Assembly (NCBI GenBank): GCA_007131125.1
Contig: SLRE01000226.1
Coordinates: forward strand, 1 to 5,009
Length of the DNA: 5,009 bases
Reading direction: 5' to 3'
Source of the DNA: Bacteroidales bacterium
GTDB taxonomy: Bacteria; Bacteroidota; Bacteroidia; Bacteroidales; UBA7960
Under the pieces are notes generated by a model. It worked only from the letters and a program-made list of their open reading frames with translations. It made no database searches and had not been told where the DNA came from. Shown piece by piece: positions 1-5,009 of this stretch. The stretch's first letter is position 1. Every line of letters begins with the position of its first letter. The position numbers and the translations under genes are program-made.

Positions 1-1069
1 GAATATTTCCGGTCCATTGGATTTTTTTCAGGGCTTCAAGAGCATCTTCGGTAAATTCTTTTGGGGGCATGCCCTGTTCTACAATAAGTTCCTGCAGAAA
101 ATGTTCAGCCAGCAGAGGTATGTCGTCTTCACGCTCGTTGAGGGTAGGCACATGAATAAGGATTACGCTCAGGCGGTGGTAAAGGTCTTCCCTGAAATTG
201 CCCTGTTCAATTTCTTTTTGTATGTCCTTGTTTGTGGCAGCTACGATGCGCACATCCACGGGTATTTCTTTTTCCCCTCCAACCCGGGTAATTTTGTTTT
301 CCTGAAGGGTGCGTAAAACCTTGGCCTGGGCTGCCAGGCTCATATCCCCAATCTCATCCAGGAAAATGGTTCCTCCGCTGGCCAGCTCAAAATTGCCTTT
401 TTTTTGCTTAATGGCCGAAGTAAAAGAACCTTTTTCATGACCGAACAACTCGCTTTCGATGAGCTCGGAAGGAATGGCCGCACAGTTAACTTCAATAAAA
501 GGGCCTTTGGCACGGTTACTCAATTCATGAAGCCAGCGAGCAACCAGTTCTTTGCCGGTACCGTTTTCCCCGGTAATAAAAATACGGGCATCAGTGGGTG
601 CCACCCTCCGTATCATTTCCTTAATGCGTTTGATGGGCTCCGATTCCCCTATCATTTCGTGGGTTTTGCTCACCTTACGCTTTAAAACCCTGGTTTCGGA
701 CACCAGCTGGGTTTTATCCATGGCATTGCGGATGGTTATGAGCAGCCGGTTCAGGTCAAGGGGTTTGGAGATGAAATCATAGGCCCCTTTTTTTATGGCT
801 TCCACGGCCGTATCAATGGTTCCATGTCCGGAAATCATCACTATGGTTGCATCGGGGTCTTTTTCCTGTACTTTTCCCAGAACCTCCATCCCGTCCATTT
901 TTGGCATTTTGATGTCGCACAAAACCACATCGAATTTGGCTTTGTCCAGCTTTTCCAAAGCCTCAAAACCGTCTTCGGCCAGCTCCACCTCGTACTTTTC
1001 ATATTCCAGAATGTCTTTCAGGGTGTTGCGAATGCTGCGTTCATCATCTATTACCAGAATTTTTGCCAT
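1..1069 (-). CDS. Sigma-54-type (NtrC family) response regulator, 3' end cut off by the window
   Basis: A two-component response regulator fused to an AAA+ enhancer-binding-protein domain, expected to act in the cytoplasm on RNA polymerase carrying sigma-54. I translated it from the ATG at 1069-1067; the frame stays open for 356 codons to the window edge. Residues 1-120 are a receiver domain: acidic pair D8/D9, phospho-acceptor D52 in 'DIKMPKMDG', switch S80 and K102 in 'SKP'. Residues ~138 onward are the AAA+ domain: Walker A 'GENGTGKE' (167-174), Walker B 'GGTIFLDEIGD' (232-242), 'VRIVAATN' (273-280) and arginine-finger region 'FREDLYHRL' (292-300). The sigma-54 contact loop reads GSFTSA (214-219) instead of the usual GAFTGA. 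The visible part stops at 'WTGNI', the start of the usual WxGNxREL segment, so the end of the AAA+ lid and any helix-turn-helix lie outside. No sensor kinase is visible. The family call is secure; the target genes are unknown. Confidence 0.93.
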   Translation of the reverse strand, partial: MAKILVIDDERSIRNTLKDILEYEKYEVELAEDGFEALEKLDKAKFDVVLCDIKMPKMDGMEVLGKVQEKDPDATIVMISGHGTIDTAVEAIKKGAYDFISKPLDLNRLLITIRNAMDKTQLVSETRVLKRKVSKTHEMIGESEPIKRIKEMIRRVAPTDARIFITGENGTGKELVARWLHELSNRAKGPFIEVNCAAIPSELIESELFGHEKGSFTSAIKQKKGNFELASGGTIFLDEIGDMSLAAQAKVLRTLQENKITRVGGEKEIPVDVRIVAATNKDIQKEIEQGNFREDLYHRLSVILIHVPTLNEREDDIPLLAEHFLQELIVEQGMPPKEFTEDALEALKKIQWTGNI

Positions 1070-1094
1070 GGTTTTGGAAGTTTTTTTCAGAGGG

Positions 1095-1102
1095 CAAATA
1101 TA
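1095..1102 (-). promoter_or_regulatory. Possible Bacteroidota -7 box for the response regulator
   Basis: Read on the minus strand the sequence is TATATTTG, an exact match to the Bacteroidota -7 consensus TAnnTTTG. It lies 25 bases upstream of the regulator's ATG, in the 82-base gap after the phosphatase gene. I do not see a convincing -33 TTG at the usual 17-23 base spacing. If active, it would give the regulator a very short leader and expression separate from the upstream gene. An 8-base match in AT-rich DNA can occur by chance. Confidence 0.4.
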
Positions 1103-1151
1103 GGAATAAAGGAGCAATTAAAAGCCACGGACATGGAGGCCTTTCCCCTTC

Positions 1152-2090
1152 TTATTCCTGTGATTCTTTTTTCAGGATATCGGAGAAAGCCCCTTCCTTG
1201 AGGGCAAAGTATGAAAGCACCATCCGGGGGATGCTGAAATGTTGTTTTACAAAATGGATAAAAATGGAAGCATAAACAATGGTGTCCACCCGCATGGGAG
1301 CGAGGCCGGGGATTTTGAAACGGGCTGTTTCATCCGAATTCAGCAACAAACGATGGATTTCCTGGTATTCATGTTCTTTGAATGGAAAAACTCGCAGCTG
1401 CTCATCGGGCTCCTGTCCGTAAAACCGCATGCCAATCATGGATGCAAGGGATTCAAAGGAACCGGAACAACCCACCAGCATGGCAGGTTCAATGAGTTTC
1501 AATTGTTCTGTAAGGGGTTGAAGCTCTTGTTCGAAATAGTTTTCCAGGGCCAGGATATCTTCTGGCGTAACAGGGTCGGAGGGTTTAAAGGTTTGCAGCA
1601 GGCGGGCTACCCCAAGGTCAAAACTATGCTTCCACAGAATAGCGTTGTTTCTGGCAAGGATAAATTCAGTGCTGCCCCCACCTATATCCATAATAAGGAT
1701 GGGTTTATCAATATTTTCCAGGGCCAGCTTCACTCCCTTGTATATGAGCAAAGCTTCTGCATCCCCGTCAATTACCTGTATGGATATTCCTGTTGACTCT
1801 TTTACTTTTTTTACGAATTCTGGCCCATTTGAAGCACTCCGGATTGCAGAGGTGGCATAGGCTTCAACGAAGTCGGATGCAAAATCCCGGGCTTTGTCAG
1901 CCAGTTTTTCAAAAGCCTTCAATCCCCTTTTGAAAGGCTCCGGGCCGATTTCATTCTGCAAAATGCGGCCTTCACCAAGTTTTACACTTAACTTGTCGTT
2001 GGCCAATCTCCGGAAGTTTCCCTGCCGGTCATGCTCTGCCAGCAAAAGGTGAAAGGTATTGGTTCCGCAATCAATTATGGCGGTTTTCAT
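1152..2090 (-). CDS. Ppx/GppA-family phosphatase (exopolyphosphatase / pppGpp phosphohydrolase)
   Basis: A 312-residue member of the ASKHA-fold Ppx/GppA family, which removes terminal phosphates from inorganic polyphosphate or the 5' phosphate of pppGpp. The family motifs appear in order: phosphate-1 loop 'DCGTNTFHLLL' (7-17), 'ATSAIRSASNG' (79-89), 'IDGDAEALLIY' (107-117), phosphate-2 loop 'DIGGGSTEF' (135-143), 'GCSGSFESLA' (207-216) and a closing 'SYFALKEGAF' (293-302). E112 and E142 sit where I expect the catalytic glutamates of E. coli Ppx (E121, E150), judged from a remembered alignment. The length matches the short two-domain form, which lacks the C-terminal HD-like domain of the ~500-residue E. 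coli Ppx and GppA. The ATG at 2090 puts the first motif at residue 7, as is normal. It lies 82 bases upstream of the response-regulator gene on the same strand. Polyphosphate and pppGpp as substrates cannot be told apart from sequence. Confidence 0.92.
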   Translation of the reverse strand: MKTAIIDCGTNTFHLLLAEHDRQGNFRRLANDKLSVKLGEGRILQNEIGPEPFKRGLKAFEKLADKARDFASDFVEAYATSAIRSASNGPEFVKKVKESTGISIQVIDGDAEALLIYKGVKLALENIDKPILIMDIGGGSTEFILARNNAILWKHSFDLGVARLLQTFKPSDPVTPEDILALENYFEQELQPLTEQLKLIEPAMLVGCSGSFESLASMIGMRFYGQEPDEQLRVFPFKEHEYQEIHRLLLNSDETARFKIPGLAPMRVDTIVYASIFIHFVKQHFSIPRMVLSYFALKEGAFSDILKKESQE

Positions 2091-2162
2091 GTGGTAATTA
2101 TTTTCAACTATTTTTTACTATCTGTGCTTTCTGAATTCATCCCGGGTTCCGGATTAAAAGAA

Positions 2163-2260
2163 GAGGGTAGAGGGCGGATGGTAGATGTTGGTTATGGTGT
2201 AGCTCTATCTTCCACCCTCTATCTTCCATCATCTATCTTCCATCCTCCATCCTCTACCTT
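2163..2260. repeat. Imperfect inverted arrangement: purine-rich arm facing the tandem repeat
   Basis: The segment at about 2163-2187 is rich in G and A and contains GGTAGAGG, GGATGG and AGAT in that order. The reverse complement of the heptamer repeat at 2205-2260 contains the same words in the same order (GGTAGAGG, then GGATGG, then AGAT), with small insertions. Single-stranded DNA or RNA from this region could fold into an imperfect hairpin with a loop of roughly 17-25 bases. Because the right arm is repetitive, several pairing registers are possible. It does not look like a classic intrinsic terminator, as no clean T-run follows on either strand. Confidence 0.45.
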
Positions 2261-2267
2261 CTATTCT
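2205..2267 (+). repeat. Tandem repeat with a 7/14-base unit
   Basis: The plus strand reads as nine successive heptamers related to CYATCYT: CTATCTT, CCACCCT, CTATCTT, CCATCAT, CTATCTT, CCATCCT, CCATCCT, CTACCTT, CTATTCT. The first six pair up as three near-identical 14-base units starting at 2205, 2219 and 2233, with at most two differences between them; the remaining units degrade rightwards. The pyrimidine-rich strand is the plus strand. It lies between divergent genes, where repeat-number change would not break a reading frame. Its role is unknown. Confidence 0.85.
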
Positions 2268-2555
2268 CCTTCAATATTAACCATTTTGGCCTGATTTGTT
2301 TCACAGGATTGCATTTGGTCAATTACCCTTTTACCCGGGGTTTGAACCATGATGCCGGCAAAATTATTAATTAACTGTAAAATGGTACCGGTTTTTTTAA
2401 GATGTTTGCGGCACATTAAACAAACAAAAGTGGAAAAGTTTTCAGAAACCTTTTTATTTATGGTTAATCAAAAAAACCTCCTTACCGGTAAAACTTATAA
2501 AAATGTTTAAAATTCTGATGTAATTAGTAAACAAAATATGACCAATTTTGCTTAA

Positions 2556-2563
2556 TATATTTG
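2556..2563 (+). promoter_or_regulatory. Candidate -7 box (distal) for crtI
   Basis: TATATTTG matches the Bacteroidota -7 consensus TAnnTTTG exactly and lies 92 bases upstream of the crtI ATG. No TTG is present at the expected 17-23 base spacing upstream, so the match rests on the -7 box alone. It competes with the proximal box at 2593-2600. Confidence 0.35.
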
Positions 2564-2592
2564 AATTCAAAATAAGAAACAGGAAATATATT

Positions 2593-2600
2593 TAATTTTG
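2593..2600 (+). promoter_or_regulatory. Candidate -7 box (proximal) for crtI
   Basis: TAATTTTG matches TAnnTTTG and lies 55 bases upstream of the crtI ATG, giving a leader of roughly 45-50 bases. The nearest upstream TTG (2561-2563) is 29 bases away, longer than the usual spacing. The leader contains CCCTG (2602-2606) and CAGGG (2635-2639), which could pair weakly. No strong Shine-Dalgarno sequence precedes the ATG, as is common in this phylum. Confidence 0.35.
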
Positions 2601-2655
2601 ACCCTGCCCGGGAGTTATGCTTTGACAGGCAATACAGGGCAAAAAAACAGTCAGG

Positions 2656-4137
2656 ATGAAAAAGGAGATTATTGTTATCGGTGCCGGTTTTTCGGGCTTA
2701 TCAGCAGCCAGTGTGCTGGCCCAGAAAGGTTTTAACGTGAGGGTGGTTGAAAAAAATGCCATTCCCGGGGGCAGGGCGCGCAAACTGGAAGAGCAGGACT
2801 TTTTGTTTGATATGGGGCCCAGCTGGTACTGGCTTCCCGATGTGTTTGAGCGGTTTTTTAACCAGTTTGGCAAAAGTGCTTCGGATTTTTACAAACTGGT
2901 GAAGCTTGACCCTTCCTACAAGGTATTTTATGGCCCCGATGATTCTGTTAATATCCCTGCCGGACAGAAAAATGTAGTGAAGGTATTTGAAAAAATGGAA
3001 CCCGGAGCCGGGAAAAAGCTTGAGAAATACCTGGATGAAGCCGCTTTTAAATACAAATTAGGCGTCAACGAGCTGGTATACCGTCCTGCCAAAAGCCCGT
3101 TTGAGTTCATGCAATGGGAGGTAATCAAAGGCACTCTTAAACTGCATGTGTTTCATTCTTTTCACAATTATGTAAGAAAATATTTTAAAAATCCGCGTTT
3201 ATGGCCTATTCTGGAGTTTCCCGTGATTTTCCTTGGGGCCACTCCCCGCCGGACTCCCGCCTTATACAGCCTGATGAACCATGCCGATATGGCTTTGGGA
3301 ACCTGGTACCCCATGGGCGGGATGTTTGAGGTTATCAAAGGTTTTGAAGCCCTGGCCAGGTCGCTGGGTGTCAAATTTTCCTACGATGCCCCTGTGGAGC
3401 GCATTGAAGTGGAAAATGGACGGGCCAAAGGAGTTGTTGTAAACGGTGAATTTCTTCCTGCTGATTATGTGGTGGCATCTGCTGACTACCATCATGTGGA
3501 GCAGCAGCTTGTTCCGGAGCAGTTTCGCCGTTATTCCCCCACTTACTGGGATAAGCGTGAAATGGCCCCTTCCTCTCTCATTTTTTATCTTGGTGTGGAT
3601 AAAAAGCTGGAATGCCTGGAGCATCACAACCTGTTTTTTGACCGCGACTTCAGCAACCACGCCCACGAGTTGTTTGAAGAGCCTGTATGGCCCACCGACC
3701 CCTTGATGTATATTTCGATGACTTCAAAAACCGACCCCTCTGTTGCTCCGAAAGGGATGGAAAACCTGATGGTACTCATTCCGGTGGCTCCCGCCCTGGA
3801 AGACAATGAAACCACGAGGGAATTGTATTTCCGGCAGGTGGTGGAAAGGGTCAGACTGCTTACCGGGGAAGACCTGGATAAACACCTTGTATACAAACGC
3901 AGTTACGCCCATAAGGATTTTTCAAAAGATTACAATGCATACAAAGGCAATGCTTACGGGCTTGGCAACACCCTGATGCAAACAGCTTTTATGAAGCCCA
4001 AGATGCACTCAAAAAAACTAGGCAATTTGCTTTATGCCGGGCAGCTGACCACCCCGGGGCCTGGCATGCCCCCATCCATTATTTCCGGGCAGGTGGCCGC
4101 AGAAGAGATTGCCAAAATGGAAACAGTCAGAAAGTGA
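2656..4137 (+). CDS. crtI: Phytoene desaturase (CrtI-type carotenoid dehydrogenase)
   Basis: A 493-residue FAD-dependent CrtI-family desaturase, the usual length for the family. It is predicted to introduce double bonds into phytoene at the membrane surface, giving lycopene or a related polyene. The N-terminus has a Rossmann dinucleotide fold: 'VIGAGFSG' (7-14), ribose-binding E32 and 'PGGRA' (37-41), followed by 'FDMGPSWYWLPDVFERFF' (51-68), the family's conserved substrate-side segment. The C-terminal FAD/substrate signature is 'LLYAGQLTTPGPGMPPS' (458-474), a variant of the classic bacterial phytoene dehydrogenase pattern that I associate with Bacteroidota CrtI proteins. An in-frame TGA at 2623-2625 and the position of the Rossmann motif support the ATG at 2656. 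idi follows 137 bases downstream on the same strand, which fits an isoprenoid role. Close paralogues such as CrtD or a zeta-carotene desaturase cannot be excluded, and no phytoene synthase gene is visible here. Confidence 0.88.
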   Translation: MKKEIIVIGAGFSGLSAASVLAQKGFNVRVVEKNAIPGGRARKLEEQDFLFDMGPSWYWLPDVFERFFNQFGKSASDFYKLVKLDPSYKVFYGPDDSVNIPAGQKNVVKVFEKMEPGAGKKLEKYLDEAAFKYKLGVNELVYRPAKSPFEFMQWEVIKGTLKLHVFHSFHNYVRKYFKNPRLWPILEFPVIFLGATPRRTPALYSLMNHADMALGTWYPMGGMFEVIKGFEALARSLGVKFSYDAPVERIEVENGRAKGVVVNGEFLPADYVVASADYHHVEQQLVPEQFRRYSPTYWDKREMAPSSLIFYLGVDKKLECLEHHNLFFDRDFSNHAHELFEEPVWPTDPLMYISMTSKTDPSVAPKGMENLMVLIPVAPALEDNETTRELYFRQVVERVRLLTGEDLDKHLVYKRSYAHKDFSKDYNAYKGNAYGLGNTLMQTAFMKPKMHSKKLGNLLYAGQLTTPGPGMPPSIISGQVAAEEIAKMETVRK

Positions 4138-4178
4138 CCGTTATAAAATTTTATGAATTATTACCGGGAAAAATGTTT

Positions 4179-4186
4179 TAAGTTTG
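4179..4186 (+). promoter_or_regulatory. Possible -7 box upstream of idi
   Basis: TAAGTTTG matches TAnnTTTG and lies 88 bases upstream of the idi ATG, in the 137-base gap after crtI. It suggests that idi may have its own promoter as well as read-through from crtI. I see no TTG at the usual upstream distance. A short complementary pair, AGGCA (4187-4191) and TGCCT (4222-4226), lies in the predicted leader but is too weak to call a regulatory structure. Confidence 0.3.
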
Positions 4187-4274
4187 AGGCAGGAAAAACT
4201 ATGGAAATATTAGGATGGCTGTGCCTGTAAAAAACTCGAATCCTGAAAAACATATCTGAAAAACTTAATATATT

Positions 4275-4811
4275 ATGCAGGAAGAAAAAGTAATACTGGT
4301 TGATGAGCAGGACAATGCAATAGGGGAAATGGGTAAGATGGAAGCCCATGTGAAAGGCTTGTTGCATCGTGCCTTTTCTGTTTTTATATTCAATAAAAAT
4401 AAATTACTGATACAGCGCAGGGCTTTTGAAAAATACCATTCACCCGGCATGTGGGCCAACACCTGTTGCAGCCACCCCCGCAAAGGGGAGTCGGTGATGG
4501 AAGCAGCCAACCGTCGTTTGATGGAAGAAATGGGCATGAAGTGCAACCTCCGGCCGGCTTTTAGCTTTATATACAAGGCCGGATTTGAGAACGGCCTCAC
4601 CGAGCATGAGTTTGACCACGTGCTTATCGGCTTTTGCAGCGACCGCATTGAAATCAACCCCGATGAGGTGGCAGAATATTCCTGGGTAGATATTGACTTC
4701 CTGAAAAAAGATATGGAAGAAAACCCCGATAAATATACCATTTGGTTCAGGATAGCTTACCCCAAGGTCCTGGATTATTTGCGGGAACACAAAAAGGAAC
4801 TTTTCCAGTAA
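4275..4811 (+). CDS. idi: Isopentenyl-diphosphate delta-isomerase, type I (Nudix)
   Basis: A 178-residue type I isomerase (E. coli Idi is 182) that interconverts isopentenyl diphosphate and dimethylallyl diphosphate in the cytoplasm, using a divalent metal. Visible motifs: H25 and H31 near the N-terminus, where metal-ligand histidines sit in this family; 'WANTCCSHPRKGE' (60-72) with catalytic cysteine C65 and metal ligand H67; the Nudix-helix segment 'EAANRRLMEEMG' (76-87); 'EHEFDH' (110-115), whose E110 and E112 match the E. coli E114/E116 pair; and W157 near the end, like the conserved active-site tryptophan. All key residues are present, so it should be active. The ATG at 4275 gives the normal N-terminal length and lies in an A-rich context without a Shine-Dalgarno sequence. 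Its position behind crtI suggests precursor supply for carotenoids, though it would also serve quinone and undecaprenyl synthesis. Confidence 0.95.
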   Translation: MQEEKVILVDEQDNAIGEMGKMEAHVKGLLHRAFSVFIFNKNKLLIQRRAFEKYHSPGMWANTCCSHPRKGESVMEAANRRLMEEMGMKCNLRPAFSFIYKAGFENGLTEHEFDHVLIGFCSDRIEINPDEVAEYSWVDIDFLKKDMEENPDKYTIWFRIAYPKVLDYLREHKKELFQ

Positions 4812-4815
4812 AAAC

Positions 4816-4844
4816 TCCCTTTGTTCTGTTCAGGGAATTCTTTT
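4816..4844 (+). terminator. Weak hairpin just after idi
   Basis: TCCCT (4816-4820) and AGGGA (4832-4836) can form a 5-base-pair stem with an 11-base loop, followed by ATTCTTTT. It starts 5 bases after the idi stop codon. The stem is short, so this is a weak candidate for an intrinsic terminator; it may act together with the stronger hairpin downstream. Confidence 0.3.
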
Positions 4845-4850
4845 ACAATT

Positions 4851-4876
4851 AATCCCGGAGAAAAATTTCTGGGATT
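4851..4876. terminator. Stable hairpin downstream of idi, probable terminator
   Basis: AATCCCGGAGA and TTTCTGGGATT can form an 11-base-pair stem, including two G-T wobbles, closed by an AAAA loop. It lies 40 bases after the idi stop. On the plus strand it is followed by a T-containing but interrupted tract, so it is not a textbook intrinsic terminator. Ending transcription of the crtI-idi unit is the simplest role; an RNA-stabilising 3' stem is an alternative. Confidence 0.5.
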
Positions 4877-4974
4877 TAACTGACTTTAAAATTGATTTTG
4901 TTTTACTGCCTCAACCACTTCCAGATTAAGGAATAAGTAATTTTTTTTCCATGCATCAGTATGCCGGTGCGGTA

Positions 4975-4982
4975 TATTTTTG
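4975..4982 (+). promoter_or_regulatory. Candidate -7 box for a gene beyond the right edge
   Basis: TATTTTTG followed by CAGCC resembles the TAnnTTTG boxes and start-site context typical of Bacteroidota promoters. It lies after the idi terminator-like hairpins and points rightwards, so it probably drives a plus-strand gene starting outside the window. No clear -33 TTG is seen at the standard spacing. Apart from this box and the two hairpins, I see nothing in 4812-5009. Confidence 0.4.
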
Positions 4983-5009
4983 CAGCCAGCCAGGTGGTAA
5001 ACATAAAGC

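Larger units (their letters stand above)
2091..2655. other. Divergent intergenic region between the phosphatase and crtI
   Basis: This 565-base gap separates two divergently transcribed units, so promoters for both should lie here. The first ~70 bases show nothing I recognise. From about 2161 to 2272 there is a purine-rich stretch followed by a 7-base-period tandem repeat (listed separately). From about 2340 to 2655 the sequence is AT-rich with several homopolymer runs and two TAnnTTTG boxes facing crtI. For the phosphatase, the only minus-strand match I found is TAATTTTG (2366-2359), about 270 bases from its start and without a clear -33 partner. I found no tRNA, no obvious riboswitch and no convincing gene; a 53-codon ORF here is discussed among the rejected items. 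Confidence 0.7.

Noticed and set aside
1239..1796. A 185-codon plus-strand ORF opposite the phosphatase gene.
   Set aside because: It lies antisense to a gene with all Ppx/GppA motifs, and its translation has no family features; it is a shadow of that coding sequence.
2205..2267. CRISPR-like array.
   Set aside because: Units are 7-14 bases with no spacers between them and no cas genes nearby.
2205..2272. Triplex (H-DNA) forming polypyrimidine tract.
   Set aside because: Most heptamers contain an A, so the strand is not a continuous polypyrimidine run and lacks the mirror symmetry needed.
2477..2483. CCTCCTT, i.e. a perfect Shine-Dalgarno AAGGAGG on the minus strand.
   Set aside because: No ATG or plausible coding frame follows at a suitable distance on the minus strand, and starts in this window do not use such sites.
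2349..2510. A 53-codon plus-strand ORF (begins MMPAKLLINC) in the intergenic region.
   Set aside because: It has no recognisable domain, sits in AT-rich DNA with several homopolymer runs, and has no ribosome binding site. It is most likely chance, though conservation in relatives would revive it.
4143..4154. ATAAAATTTTAT palindrome right after crtI as a terminator.
   Set aside because: It is all A/T with no loop, so it would not form a stable RNA hairpin.
4201..4230. A 9-codon ORF (MEILGWLCL) in the predicted idi leader.
   Set aside because: No run of regulatory codons, no good attenuator pair around it and no ribosome binding site; expected by chance.
4265..4741. A 158-codon minus-strand ORF opposite idi.
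   Set aside because: Antisense to a complete, motif-intact isomerase; no features of its own.
4951..5009. A frame open from the ATG at 4951 to the right edge.
   Set aside because: The peptide is not recognisable and the frame overlaps the promoter-like box at 4975-4982; the real gene more likely starts beyond the edge.

Overview
The window looks like chromosomal DNA from a member of the Bacteroidota. Three things point that way. Several gene starts are preceded by the Bacteroidota-type -7 box TAnnTTTG, and none of the starts has a strong Shine-Dalgarno sequence. The sigma-54-type response regulator carries a GSFTSA loop of the kind I associate with this phylum. The carotenoid desaturase has the 'GQLTxPGPGxPPS' C-terminal variant. 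Base composition is moderate, with AT-rich spacers. I cannot fix the order or family from the sequence alone.

Layout. The left 2.1 kb is on the minus strand: a Ppx/GppA-family phosphatase (1152-2090), then, 82 bases downstream, an NtrC-type response regulator with an AAA+ sigma-54 activator domain (start at 1069, cut off by the left edge of the window). A 565-base divergent intergenic region (2091-2655) follows. Its left part holds a short tandem repeat built on a 7-base unit, with a partly complementary arm beside it. Its right part is AT-rich and holds likely promoter elements. The right half is on the plus strand: a CrtI-family phytoene desaturase (2656-4137), then a type I (Nudix) isopentenyl-diphosphate isomerase (4275-4811). 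The last ~200 bases hold two hairpins (one convincing) and a promoter-like box pointing out of the window.

How the genes relate. The two plus-strand genes serve one pathway: Idi balances the C5 isoprenoid precursors, and CrtI desaturates phytoene to coloured carotenoids. Phytoene synthase and GGPP synthase are not in the window. The two minus-strand genes are plausibly stress or phosphate related (polyphosphate or pppGpp turnover, and a two-component regulator), but their functional link is inference from adjacency only.

I see no mobile element, CRISPR array, RNA gene or defence system. The points most worth a second look are the altered sigma-54 contact loop of the regulator and the 7-base-period repeat with its complementary arm. 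I do not see a clear previously undescribed system.
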